Below are positions 41,071-50,011 of a stretch of 64,000 nucleotides of DNA, in pieces. The notes below the pieces were generated by a model, which searched no databases, was not told the origin of the DNA, and saw nothing but the letters and a program-made list of their open reading frames with translations. A program made the position numbers and the translations under genes. The stretch lies in contig NZ_VCRA01000003.1 in the NCBI RefSeq assembly GCF_005938385.1, positions 310,001 to 374,000 on the forward strand, given 5' to 3'. Origin of the DNA: Paenibacillus mesophilus. GTDB taxonomy: Bacteria > Bacillota > Bacilli > Paenibacillales > NBRC-103111. Positions within the stretch are counted from its first letter, which is position 1. The number at the start of each line of letters is the position of its first letter.

Positions 41071-41130
41071 ACAAGAAATGCCGCGAAAATAGCCGTTTAG
41101 CGGAATACAGTTCCGCTACAGCAAAACAAA

Positions 41131-41165
41131 CCGTCAGGGGTAACTTCAAACCCCTTGACGGTTCT
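41131..41165. terminator. bidirectional terminator
   Basis: CCGTCAGGGG (41131-41140) pairs with CCCCTTGACGG (41151-41161). CTTTT follows on the plus strand and TTTGTTTTG on the minus strand, so it can serve both the secreted protein gene and the sugar permease operon. Confidence 0.85.
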
Positions 41166-41196
41166 TTTGTGTAAGCTCATGCTCCGGCGCTGCACC

Positions 41197-42078
41197 TTAT
41201 CCTTTTACAGCTCCGGCGACCATGCCCTTCATAATTTGCTCCTGGAAGATCAAGTAGATAATAATGGTCGGGATAACGGCAATCGTCATCGCCGCCATCG
41301 TCAGACTGTAGTCCGTCCCGAACCCGTCCGAGAAAATCGACAAGCTGAGAGGAAGCGTCTTGAGCGCCTGCTTGTTAATGAACACAAGGGCAAAGGCGAA
41401 ATCGTTCCAGAAGCGCAAGAAGGCGAGAATGGCGACCGTCGCCATAGCCGGAACCGACAACGGGAAGATGATCCGAAAAAAAATGCCCCAATAGCCGTTG
41501 CCGTCGATCATCGCGGCTTCCTCCACCTCTTTCGGCACCGAGGTCAAGTAAGCGGCGACGACGAAGATCGCGACAGGCAGCTCGAACGCGGTATAAGGCA
41601 AAATAAGCGCCCAATGCGTATCGAGAATCATCATTTTCTTCATCATAATGAACAGCGGCACAAGCGTGCTGTGAATCGGAATGAGCATCCCAAGCACGAA
41701 CAGCGCCATGATCGGCCCTTTCAGCTTGAACTGAAGGCGGGACAAGACGTAGGCGGCCAGCGTTCCGAGGAACAGCGTAAGCGCCATCGAAGTTAACGTG
41801 ACGATCGCCGAATTTGTGAGCGCCGTGCCGATACCGGCTATTTTCCAAGCTTTCGCATAGTTTTCGAATTGCCATACCGACGGCAAGGCGAACGGTTTGC
41901 CGTAAAAGTCCTGGTTCGATTTGAAGGAGCTGATGAACAGCCAAATGAGCGGATATATCGTAAGGAGCGCGTAGATGGCCAGCAGCAGTTTGCCCGACCG
42001 GCTCTTGACCGTCTGCAGCGTCTTCGCCAGTGGACTTTGACCCGTGTGAGCCATCGTTTTGTTTACCGCGGTTTCCAT
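41197..42078 (-). CDS. sugar ABC transporter permease, MalG type
   Basis: A 293-residue permease with six predicted helices ('LLLAIYALLTIYPLIWLFIS', 'LTLFLGTLAAYVLSRLQ'). The EAA loop is 'KEVEEAAMIDGNGYWGIFFR' followed by 'IIFPLSVPAMATVAILAFLRFW', and the end 'MKGMVAGAVKG' is typical. AAAGGAGG precedes the ATG. It is the last gene of the YesM/YesN-linked importer operon and needs an ATPase from elsewhere, as is usual for MsmX-served systems. Confidence 0.93.
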   Translation of the reverse strand: METAVNKTMAHTGQSPLAKTLQTVKSRSGKLLLAIYALLTIYPLIWLFISSFKSNQDFYGKPFALPSVWQFENYAKAWKIAGIGTALTNSAIVTLTSMALTLFLGTLAAYVLSRLQFKLKGPIMALFVLGMLIPIHSTLVPLFIMMKKMMILDTHWALILPYTAFELPVAIFVVAAYLTSVPKEVEEAAMIDGNGYWGIFFRIIFPLSVPAMATVAILAFLRFWNDFAFALVFINKQALKTLPLSLSIFSDGFGTDYSLTMAAMTIAVIPTIIIYLIFQEQIMKGMVAGAVKG

Positions 42079-42104
42079 AGCGGTCTGCCTCCTTTATTTG
42101 CGTT

Positions 42105-42983
42105 TTAATGCTTGCTTTTACGTTTCATCAATAGCTGGCTGCCCGCCACCATAAACATGCTGACGATCATGATCATCGTAGATACGGCAGAACCGTATCC
42201 GTAGCGGAAAATATTGAACGTATTGTTGTACATGTAGGTGGCCAGCAGCTCGGTTGCTTGAGCCGGACCGCCGCCTGTCATGACATAAATCAGATCGAAC
42301 GACTTCATGCTGCCGGATATGCACAATACGATGGCAACCTTGATCGTATCCCAGATCATGGGCACGACAATGAGATACAGCCGGCGAAAGCCTATGGCGC
42401 CGTCGATTTTCGCGGCATCCTCGACTTCCGACGAAATATTTTGAATCGCGGCGATGAATAAGATGAGATATGGACCGATGTTCGCCCAAATGATCGGGAC
42501 GCTGACGGAATACATGTTGATCTTCGGATCGCCGAGCCAGTCGCGTATCCACGAGCTTAAGCCAAGCTGTTCCAGAATGTAATTCAGTATGCCGATTTGC
42601 GGGTTATAAATATAGCCCCATATAATACCGATTACGACCGAAGCGAGCACCATCGGCATAAAGATCGCCGAACGGACGAAACGGTGAAAAAACGAGCTTT
42701 TCCACAAAACGAGCGCCAGTACGAGCGCTATCGGCACTTGGCCGAATATCGATGCCGCCACGATAATCAAATTGTTTTTGAACGCCCGCCAAAAAATAGG
42801 ATCTTTCACGACCTCGATGTAGTTGTCGAAGCCGATGAATTTCATCGCGCCGATCCCTTTCCAGTCGAAGAAGCCGTAGAAGGCCGACCAGAAAATCGGG
42901 ACGATGACGAACAGCAAATAAAGAGACAAGGCGGGTAGCAGGCCAATGAAAATAAACGTTCGAATCCGGTTTGCGGCAGCCAT
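42105..42983 (-). CDS. sugar ABC transporter permease, MalF type
   Basis: A 292-residue permease. The ATG at 42983 has AAGGGGAGG 6 nt upstream, which decides against a start 21 nt earlier. Motifs: 'FIFIGLLPALSLYLLFVIVP', 'FDNYIEVVKDPIFWRAFKN', and the EAA loop 'SEVEDAAKIDGAIGFRRLYL'. It pairs with the MalG-type protein encoded 26 nt downstream and takes substrate from the lipoprotein encoded upstream. Confidence 0.92.
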   Translation of the reverse strand: MAAANRIRTFIFIGLLPALSLYLLFVIVPIFWSAFYGFFDWKGIGAMKFIGFDNYIEVVKDPIFWRAFKNNLIIVAASIFGQVPIALVLALVLWKSSFFHRFVRSAIFMPMVLASVVIGIIWGYIYNPQIGILNYILEQLGLSSWIRDWLGDPKINMYSVSVPIIWANIGPYLILFIAAIQNISSEVEDAAKIDGAIGFRRLYLIVVPMIWDTIKVAIVLCISGSMKSFDLIYVMTGGGPAQATELLATYMYNNTFNIFRYGYGSAVSTMIMIVSMFMVAGSQLLMKRKSKH

Positions 42984-43214
42984 AGCCAACCTCCCCTTTC
43001 GCATTACTGGTTATTACGTGCCGACGGAAGTCCGCTGAGTAACTCCACTGCGGGTCTGAAATAGGCTTCCGATCGCCGTTGTTTCCAGATTTCCTTATCC
43101 AGTAAGCCCATAATCGGTGGAAATCCGGAAACAAATGCGAACGCTGACGCTTCTCCAGCATCATTTCAGACCCTCCGTTCAGTTTTTCAGCGGGTCTCCG
43201 GGGGCGGAAGACGA

Positions 43215-43240
43215 ATCGGCTTCTTCGAGGAAAAGCCGAT
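43215..43240 (-). other. intercistronic hairpin between binding protein and permeases
   Basis: ATCGGCTT (43215-43222) pairs perfectly with AAGCCGAT (43233-43240). There is no T run, so it is more likely a processing or 3'-stabilising stem than a full terminator. Such stems commonly keep binding-protein mRNA more abundant than permease mRNA. The 42984-43274 gap otherwise holds nothing recognisable. Confidence 0.5.
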
Positions 43241-43274
43241 CCGCGTTCTCTGCTCCGCCTACCGCCGTCGGGTA

Positions 43275-44606
43275 TTACTTGCCGAGCGATCGCGCCTGGG
43301 CGTCCTGCAGCTTCTTCGCGATATCTTCCGGCTTGCCGCCCATGAGCAGCTCCTGCAGCCCGTTGTTGATCGCTTCCGCACCCTGCGAGCTCAAGTAAGC
43401 GTCGTATACCGGCGTATACGTCACGGTTTTGGTCAAATTGTAAGCTTTGTAGAACAAAGAGGTTACCTTCGATTGGTCGACGTCCACTTTGTAGTTGACG
43501 ATCGTGTTGCTCTCGGCTACCGCCTTCATCCCCTCCGGGCCGCTGACGGTGTAGATCAGGTCGAATGCCGCATCCAGCTTCTTGCCGGTAAGCTTCTTGT
43601 TGACGGCAAAACCACCGCCCGCGCCGCCCGAGAGCGTATTCGGGTCGCCTTTTCCGCCTGGTACGGATGGAAGCACGGATACTTCGACTTGATCAAGCTG
43701 CTCCTTCGTGCCGGTTGCGGCCATATTGGTAAGAGCCCATGCGCCGTCGATCATCATCGCCGCTTTGCCGGAGATGAAATATTGCTCCATCTGGGTATTG
43801 TCCAGACTGTTGAAGCCTTGTTGGAACGCTCCTGTATCTGCAAGCCCTTTCATAAGCGATAGCGCCTTAACGAATTCCGGATCGGTAAATTTCGCGCCTT
43901 CCTGCTTCGCCGCTTTCATGAACCAGTCGCTTCCCGTCACGCGATCGGCCAGCGAGCTCAAGATGCTCGATTGGGCGAGCCAAGCCGCTTTATTGCCGAG
44001 AGAGATGGGGGTAATTCCTTTGTCCTTGAACGCTTTGATCGCCGCATGCAGCTCGTCCCATGTTTTCGGTACGGCAACGCCGTGCTTGTCGAACAGCGAT
44101 TTGTTGTAGTAGAACAAAGACGTGACGGAGGCGTTGATCGGCACCGCGTACACTTCGTTATTGAACGAGAGCGGATCGAACGCGCCCGGCGTAAAGTTCG
44201 ATTTCCATTGCGAGTTTTTATTCAGCAGCGGCGTAATCGGTTGAATGAGTCCGCCGTCGTAAAATTCTTTGATGCCCGAACCGGAGTGGGCGAAGAAGAC
44301 GTCCGGCATTTCGTTGGCCGCCGCGACCGTTTTTAACCGCTGACGGTATCCGTCCGGCGGAATCGCCTGAGCGTCCAGCTCGACTTCCGGATGGGCGGCT
44401 TTGAACTTGTCGATTTGGGCGCGGACGGCCTTGGCGCGAAGATCGTCGCCGGAGAAATTGTGCCACACGGTCAGCTTCACTTTCTCGGCCGGAGCTTCGC
44501 TTTTGCCTCCCCCCTCCGCTCCGGAATCGGATGCCTGGCCGCACGCCGCCAGCATCGATAATGCCAATACGGATGCTATACTTGCCGATGCCGCTTTCTT
44601 GTTCAT
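43275..44606 (-). CDS. extracellular solute-binding lipoprotein (sugar)
   Basis: A 443-residue family 1 binding protein. The start ATG 44606 follows GGGGGAG. Signal 'MNKKAASASIASVLALSM' with lipobox LAAC. Body: 'KLTVWHNFSGDDLRAKAVRA', 'VYAVPINASVTSLFYYNKSLF', 'KAAMMIDGAWALTNM', 'GGAGGGFAVNKKLTGKKLDAA'. These match carbohydrate-uptake binding proteins of Paenibacillaceae. It delivers sugar to the two permeases encoded downstream. The response regulator gene lies 100 nt upstream on the same strand. Confidence 0.92.
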   Translation of the reverse strand: MNKKAASASIASVLALSMLAACGQASDSGAEGGGKSEAPAEKVKLTVWHNFSGDDLRAKAVRAQIDKFKAAHPEVELDAQAIPPDGYRQRLKTVAAANEMPDVFFAHSGSGIKEFYDGGLIQPITPLLNKNSQWKSNFTPGAFDPLSFNNEVYAVPINASVTSLFYYNKSLFDKHGVAVPKTWDELHAAIKAFKDKGITPISLGNKAAWLAQSSILSSLADRVTGSDWFMKAAKQEGAKFTDPEFVKALSLMKGLADTGAFQQGFNSLDNTQMEQYFISGKAAMMIDGAWALTNMAATGTKEQLDQVEVSVLPSVPGGKGDPNTLSGGAGGGFAVNKKLTGKKLDAAFDLIYTVSGPEGMKAVAESNTIVNYKVDVDQSKVTSLFYKAYNLTKTVTYTPVYDAYLSSQGAEAINNGLQELLMGGKPEDIAKKLQDAQARSLGK

Positions 44607-44706
44607 CTTCCTGCTCCCCCTCATTCATGAGTATAGCCTTAGTATAGAGCGACCTTTTCATTCGCAGTAGGGGAGAACTTTCAGCGGATAGGTAGACAAA
44701 TTCCGG

Positions 44707-46284
44707 TTAAACGGTTTCGTCGGTCATCTCGGACGGCGATTGTCTGAACTCCGAGGGCGTCCGGCCGAAATGCTTTTTAAACTGCTGGCTGAAATATTTG
44801 ATGTCTTCGTAGCCGACGGCCCCCGCCACTTCGCTTATTTTCATCTGCGTGCTTTGGAGCACGTCCGCCGCTTTGCGCATGCGTTCCCGCGTGACGAACT
44901 CGATATAGGTTTGCCCGGTTTCCTTCTTGAACGCTTCGCTGAAATGATTCGGCGTCAAGTGGACGAAACGGGCGACGTCCTGCAGCGACAAATTCAAGTC
45001 CAAATGATCGCGAATATAAGCGATTGCCCGCTGCGTATAGGAATAGCGGGTATCGCTTATCGATTCATGGAACGTCGCCATCAGCGAGGCCAATGTTTTG
45101 AACAGCTCCGCTTCGGGGCGCGGGTCGGTATCAAACGGATATACGGCTGCCGCGGCATGGACGGTTTGTCCGCCTCTGCCTCCTTTCGCCCGCTCCAGCC
45201 AGCGGTGGCCGGCGATCACGACCGATTGCAGATAAGCTTGCAGCGAATGCGGAGTAACCGTGCGATCCTCCATCTGGGCGCGAACGATCCGGTTGACCCA
45301 TTGGCGCAGTCGGCCCGGATTGTTGCTCACCAGGATATGGCCGAGCTCCCGCTCCTCCTCTTGCGGCAGCACTGTTCTTCCGCCGCTCCGATGCGCGATA
45401 TCGCTTAGCCCGTATACGCCCTGCTCGCCGAGCAGCAGCCGGTATGCATAAACCGCCTCGGCTTCGCGATACGAACGGTGCAGCTCCTCAAGCTGCCCGA
45501 CACTTGCGCCGACGGCTGCAAAGACGGAGCATTTCAATGTCTCGCCGACCCGCCGGATCGCCCGCTCCAGTCCGCCGAGCCCGGCGAAGCCCGTTTCTCC
45601 GCGCGCAACGAGTACGATCCGGTCGCCCATAAGCAGCGATACGGCAGGCAGCAGCTCGGTCAGCATATTGTCAGCCGCACCGAGCAGCAGCGCGGCCAGC
45701 CGGACTTCGCCCCAGCCGGAAGCGTTTATGATCAGCACGCTCATCGGCAATTTCACGGCCGGGTCGTCACCCTGCACCCGCTTCCCGTTCAGCCAATCCT
45801 GCATAAGCGATTGCTCCGCACCGCCGATCGTCCTCCCGGCCAAGAGCCGCTCGAGCAGCTGGCGGCGAAGCGCTTCCGTCTGCGCCTGCTCTTTGCGGCT
45901 CAATTCCCACTTGGCCGCAATGTTCTGCTTCGCCTTCATAGCCGCCTTTATAATTTCTTCCGGACCGCTCGTCTTCAGCAAGTAATCCGTCACGCCTTGG
46001 CGAAGCGCCTGCTGGGCATAGGCGAAATCGTCGTAGCCGGTTAAAATGACGATTTCCGCGTCGGGCAGCAGCTTCTTGATTTCTTTCGCGAGCGCGATGC
46101 CGTCCATGCCGGGCATCCGGATATCGGTCAGCACGATATGCGGCTTCTCGACCGGTATGCGCTCCAGCGCCTCCTCGGCCGATTCCGCCGGCTCCAGGAG
46201 CGTCAGTCCGAGCTCCTTCCAGTCGATCACGGTACACAATCCCGTACGGATGATCGCTTCGTCGTCAATGATCATCAATCTCAC
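44707..46284 (-). CDS. YesN-type response regulator (receiver plus AraC HTH)
   Basis: A 525-residue regulator. The receiver domain covers residues 1-120, with 'MIIDDEAIIRTGL', phospho-acceptor Asp about 54 ('VLTDIRMPGMDG') and Lys in 'TDYLLKTSG'. A long middle region follows. The AraC double helix-turn-helix is at about 420-515 ('LSLQDVARFVHLTPNHFSEA', 'KISEVAGAVGYEDIKYFSQQ'). Its start overlaps the kinase stop by 4 nt. By analogy to Bacillus YesMN it should activate the downstream sugar importer genes when the kinase detects extracellular saccharide. Confidence 0.92.
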   Translation of the reverse strand: MRLMIIDDEAIIRTGLCTVIDWKELGLTLLEPAESAEEALERIPVEKPHIVLTDIRMPGMDGIALAKEIKKLLPDAEIVILTGYDDFAYAQQALRQGVTDYLLKTSGPEEIIKAAMKAKQNIAAKWELSRKEQAQTEALRRQLLERLLAGRTIGGAEQSLMQDWLNGKRVQGDDPAVKLPMSVLIINASGWGEVRLAALLLGAADNMLTELLPAVSLLMGDRIVLVARGETGFAGLGGLERAIRRVGETLKCSVFAAVGASVGQLEELHRSYREAEAVYAYRLLLGEQGVYGLSDIAHRSGGRTVLPQEEERELGHILVSNNPGRLRQWVNRIVRAQMEDRTVTPHSLQAYLQSVVIAGHRWLERAKGGRGGQTVHAAAAVYPFDTDPRPEAELFKTLASLMATFHESISDTRYSYTQRAIAYIRDHLDLNLSLQDVARFVHLTPNHFSEAFKKETGQTYIEFVTRERMRKAADVLQSTQMKISEVAGAVGYEDIKYFSQQFKKHFGRTPSEFRQSPSEMTDETV

Positions 46285-48053
46285 GAATTTCCCTCCCTGA
46301 TCGGGATCGTAAACGAGCAGCGCGTCCCGATTCCTTCCTCGCTCTCTATGCGCAGACCCGTGTCGCCGCCATAATGGAGCTGCAGCCGCTGGTGTACGTT
46401 CCGCAAGCCGAAGCCGGAGCGTCCGGGCTCGAGACTGCTTGTCCCGGAAGCGGCGTTCAAATTATTGCGCAGCTGCTGCAGCTTCTCCTCCCCGATGCCG
46501 ATACCGGTATCTTCCACGACAAAAGTCATCGACTCCCCGTGGCGTTCGCCGTAAACGAACAACTGTCCTTGCCCTTTCTTCTTCTGCAGGCCGTGCATAA
46601 TGCTGTTCTCTATCAACGGCTGCAGCAGCAGCTTCAGCATCGGCTTATCGTTCAGCTCGGGATCGATATAAAATTCCGACTTGAATTTGTCCTGGAACCG
46701 GATGGACATAATCGTGACATAGTTTTGCGCGTGGGCGACTTCCTGCTGCACCGGACAAAACTCCTCGCCTTTGTTCAGACTGAACCGCAAAAAATCGCTC
46801 AGCGCTCCGACCATTCCGGCAATCCGTTCATCCTTGTTCATCAGGGCGATCCAGTGTATCGACGACAAAGTGTTGTACAGAAAATGCGGATTGATTTGCG
46901 CCTGCAGCGCCATGATGTCCGCTTCCTTCTTCTTCGCCTCGTTCAGCTGCACCTGTTCCTTCAACCTTCCGATCCGATCGCTCAGCTTGTTGTAGCTGTG
47001 CAGCAGAAGTCCGACCTCGTCCGTGCTCTTCACCTCGAAGGTCGGAATCGGTTCGTCCGGATTAATATCTTTGAGCGTGCCTGCAAGTCCTCTTAGAGGC
47101 TGCGTGACCCAGCGGATGAACCACAGTACGAGCGCAACGGACAGCAGTAGAGCTATGCCGATCGCAATGGCGGTTAATGCGAGCACGTACCTGTTCTGCG
47201 ACGTATAAATTTCGGTCGGAATAACGCCGACCAGCTTCCAGTCCGGCATCGACAGACGATGATAAAGCACCGTATTCGTTTCCGCGCCGTTGACGGTGTA
47301 GGTAAATATCCCCTCGGCGCCAGTCAAAGGGCCTATATCGGGGAGCCGCTCGTACAACGAGCGATTCAGCCACTCAGGAGAATCGCCGGACAAAATTTGC
47401 CCGTCCTGATCGATAAGCATGACGAAGCCTTGCTTCTCCCAGCCGGCGCCGAGCATCACCTTGCGCATCTCGGCTTCGTCCAGACTGATCGACAAGGAGC
47501 CGAGCGGCTGAAATTTATCCAGGCTGCGGATCGGACGAACTAGCGAGACGACCCGTTTCAGCCCGTCGGCCGACGTTTGATTTTCGTACAGCGAAGTCCA
47601 CCATTTGTTTTTCCCCACCATCTGCTCCTGCTTCCGTTCGAGCTCCTTCTCGAGCCCCGAATGGACGATCGTCGTGTTGGACAAAGCGGGGAAATCGCTC
47701 GACGGCATGATCGTAATATTGGATATATAGGGCTTGGAGAAAACCAGATTCGTTAAAAACCCGATGTTTTGCGAATACAACGAGATGTCGGCACGCTCAT
47801 TGCTTAAATATTGCTGTACATCCTTCCCCCCGATAATAAAGACCGACATATTCTCCACGTCGCGCACCATAAATTCGAGCCTGTCGGCCACTTGGCGGAG
47901 CGTATTCATCCCGGATTGCTTCTCCTTCTCCTCCGTAAGCGTCGACGCGATCCGGTAGGAAACGACTCCGGTAGCGAGCAGCGGCAGTACGACGGCGACG
48001 AGAAGCAGCAGCGACATTTTGCGCTGCAGCGAATTGGCCAGCCAGCGTCTCAT
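46281..48053 (-). CDS. YesM-type sensor histidine kinase
   Basis: A 590-residue membrane kinase. I chose ATG 48053, 7 nt after GAGGAGGG. Helix 1 is 'MSLLLLVAVVLPLLATGVV' and helix 2 'VLALTAIAIGIALLLSVALV'. About 250 extracytoplasmic residues of dCache-like character lie between them. A HAMP domain follows ('TQPLRGLAGTLKDIN'), then the LytS/YesM H-box with His about 390 ('ALQAQINPHFLYNTLSSIHW'). The ATPase has 'LLQPLIENSIMHGL' and 'DTGIGIGEEKL'. It senses an external sugar and phosphorylates the coupled response regulator. Confidence 0.93.
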   Translation of the reverse strand: MRRWLANSLQRKMSLLLLVAVVLPLLATGVVSYRIASTLTEEKEKQSGMNTLRQVADRLEFMVRDVENMSVFIIGGKDVQQYLSNERADISLYSQNIGFLTNLVFSKPYISNITIMPSSDFPALSNTTIVHSGLEKELERKQEQMVGKNKWWTSLYENQTSADGLKRVVSLVRPIRSLDKFQPLGSLSISLDEAEMRKVMLGAGWEKQGFVMLIDQDGQILSGDSPEWLNRSLYERLPDIGPLTGAEGIFTYTVNGAETNTVLYHRLSMPDWKLVGVIPTEIYTSQNRYVLALTAIAIGIALLLSVALVLWFIRWVTQPLRGLAGTLKDINPDEPIPTFEVKSTDEVGLLLHSYNKLSDRIGRLKEQVQLNEAKKKEADIMALQAQINPHFLYNTLSSIHWIALMNKDERIAGMVGALSDFLRFSLNKGEEFCPVQQEVAHAQNYVTIMSIRFQDKFKSEFYIDPELNDKPMLKLLLQPLIENSIMHGLQKKKGQGQLFVYGERHGESMTFVVEDTGIGIGEEKLQQLRNNLNAASGTSSLEPGRSGFGLRNVHQRLQLHYGGDTGLRIESEEGIGTRCSFTIPIREGNS

Positions 48054-48109
48054 CAAGCGTCCCTCCTCGCAGCTACAATATCATACATTTATTTATGCCG
48101 CCAAACTTT

Positions 48110-48138
48110 TTGTTTGATTTTTTGCAAGCGAATATGAT
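48110..48138 (+). promoter_or_regulatory. possible sigma-A promoter of the D-amino-acid operon
   Basis: TATGAT (48133-48138) with TTGTTT 17 bp upstream (48110-48115). The -35 is weak, so an activator or alternative promoter is possible. It lies 80 bp before the YheO-like gene. Confidence 0.35.
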
Positions 48139-48217
48139 ACCATTTTTCCCGCAACCATTACGTGATCATTCATAGCCGTCTGCGGCGGAGACCGTAGAGA
48201 TGGAGGTGTTTCGGCGG

Positions 48218-48877
48218 ATGGAATCCGTACGGGACGAGCTTGTCTTTTTGACGGAATTGACCAGAGGCATCGCTGCGCAGTTCGGCGAATCGTGCGAGGT
48301 CGTGCTGCATGATTTGTCGCGGCCGTACGAGAGCACGATCGTAGCGATCGAGAACGGGCACATTACCGGGCGCAAAGTCGGCGACCCCGGCACGAATTTG
48401 GGTCTCGAGCTACTGCGGGGCAATCAGGTGAACGGCAACAAATTCAATTATGTGACGCAAACGAAGGACGGCAGGCTGCTCCGCTCGACGTCGATCTATA
48501 TGAACAATGCCGAAGGCAAGCCGGTCGGCGCGATCTGCATCAACTTCGACATTACGGCGCTGATGATGGCCGAGAAGACGCTCCACGGCATGACGATGAC
48601 AAGTCTGCAGCCGGAAGTGAGGGAGTCGTTTGTCACGAACGTAAGCGAGCTGCTGGACGCGCTCATTCAGGAGGCGCAGGAGCAGGTCGGCAAGCCGGTC
48701 GCGCACATGACGAAGGAAGACAAAATCAAAATGATCGCACTGCTCGACCGCAAAGGCGCCTTTCTGATCAAGAAGGGCGGCGAGAAAATTTCCGCTTATT
48801 TGAACATCTCCAAGTACTCGTTATACAGCTACATGGAGGAAGGCAAGAACGGAAACGAAGGGAGCGAGGAAGGATGA
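48218..48877 (+). CDS. YheO-like PAS-domain transcriptional regulator
   Basis: A 219-residue regulator from ATG 48218, 9 nt after GGAGGTG. An earlier ATG at 48200 overlaps that site. Residues about 5-115 are the YheO-like PAS domain ('AQFGESCEVVLHDLSRPYES', 'VGAICINFDITALM'). Residues about 155-210 are the HTH_22 type helix-turn-helix ('EDKIKMIALLDRKGAFLIKK', 'ISAYLNISKYSLYSYM'). A related protein, DauR of Pseudomonas, controls D-arginine catabolism. Here it overlaps the D-threonine-aldolase-like gene by ATGA and probably controls this operon in response to a D-amino acid. Confidence 0.88.
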   Translation: MESVRDELVFLTELTRGIAAQFGESCEVVLHDLSRPYESTIVAIENGHITGRKVGDPGTNLGLELLRGNQVNGNKFNYVTQTKDGRLLRSTSIYMNNAEGKPVGAICINFDITALMMAEKTLHGMTMTSLQPEVRESFVTNVSELLDALIQEAQEQVGKPVAHMTKEDKIKMIALLDRKGAFLIKKGGEKISAYLNISKYSLYSYMEEGKNGNEGSEEG

Positions 48878-49974
48878 GTGTTTATCCACAGACGCCATGC
48901 GTCGTCATCGATACGGCCGTCATGGAGCGGAATATTGAGACCATGGGCGCATCGGCGCGTAAAGCCGGAGTTAAGCTGCGGCCGCATGCGAAGACGCATA
49001 AAATGCCGACGGTCGCCCTGAAGCAGCTCGCGGCCGGGGCCGCCGGAATTACGGTAGCCAAAGTATCCGAAGCCGAGGTGATGGCCGAGCACGGCATTAC
49101 CGACATTTTCATCGCTTACCCGCTAGTAACTATGGACAAAATCAGGCGCGCACTCGCGCTCGCGAAGCGAATCCGTCTCATCGTCGGCGTCGACAGCCGC
49201 GAAGGCGCGCTGCGGCTTGCGGAAGCGGCGGCGAGCGCCGGGATGACGCTGGAGGTGCGCCTCGAGATCGACACCGGTCTAAGACGGACCGGCGTCCCTT
49301 ACGAGGACGCCGTCGAGCTTGCCGCAACGGTTCATGAAATGGCAGGCCTTCGTCTAAGCGGCATCTATACGTTCCGTGGCGCTATTATGGGAGGCAAAGC
49401 TACGCTCGACCTTCGCGCCGCAGGGGAAGAAGAAGGACGGATCATGGCCGAGCTTGCGAGCCGCATGAGGGCATCCGGTATCGCGATCGAGGACGTCAGC
49501 GTCGGCTCCACCCCGACTTCCGCTTTTGCGATGACGGTACCGGGGGTAACGGAAGTTCGTCCGGGCACCTACGTGTTCATGGACCGGATGCAAGCCCGTT
49601 TTGGCGTATGCCGGCTCGAGGATTGCGCCGGAGCGGTACGCGTCACCGTAGTCAGCAGGCCTGCGCCCGATCTGGCCGTGATCGACGGTGGCAGCAAGAC
49701 TTTCGCGACCGACGTGCAGCCCAATACCGAACCGCTGCAGTTGCAAGGCTTTGGCCATATCGTGGAGCTGGAAGACGCCGTGCTGGAGCGGCTGTCCGAG
49801 GAGCACGGCATGCTGCGGCTCGGCCCGGCTTCGCAAGGCGCTGCCGTCGGGGACGTTATTCATATCGTGCCGAACCATATATGCAGCACCGTCAATTTGC
49901 ATAATCAGGTTTACTTCCGGCATGACGGCAACTACGAACCGCAAACGGTCGCCGGCCGCGGGAAGCTGGAGTAA
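48874..49974 (+). CDS. D-threonine aldolase / D-serine dehydratase-like PLP enzyme
   Basis: A 366-residue fold-type III PLP enzyme (alanine racemase amino-terminal barrel). 'LRPHAKTHKMPTVALKQL' carries the Schiff-base Lys. 'VRLEIDTGLRRTGVP' and 'VSVGSTPTSAFAM' are barrel strands. The carboxy-terminal 'VPNHICSTVNLHNQ' holds the His/Cys pair that binds the metal in D-threonine aldolases and DSD1-type D-serine dehydratases. It would split D-threonine-like 3-hydroxy-D-amino acids to glycine plus aldehyde, or deaminate D-serine. Its ATG overlaps the regulator stop. Confidence 0.9.
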   Translation: MSVYPQTPCVVIDTAVMERNIETMGASARKAGVKLRPHAKTHKMPTVALKQLAAGAAGITVAKVSEAEVMAEHGITDIFIAYPLVTMDKIRRALALAKRIRLIVGVDSREGALRLAEAAASAGMTLEVRLEIDTGLRRTGVPYEDAVELAATVHEMAGLRLSGIYTFRGAIMGGKATLDLRAAGEEEGRIMAELASRMRASGIAIEDVSVGSTPTSAFAMTVPGVTEVRPGTYVFMDRMQARFGVCRLEDCAGAVRVTVVSRPAPDLAVIDGGSKTFATDVQPNTEPLQLQGFGHIVELEDAVLERLSEEHGMLRLGPASQGAAVGDVIHIVPNHICSTVNLHNQVYFRHDGNYEPQTVAGRGKLE

Positions 49975-50011
49975 AACACATCAGCTTAACGTCATAAGGA
50001 GGGCTTAGCCA

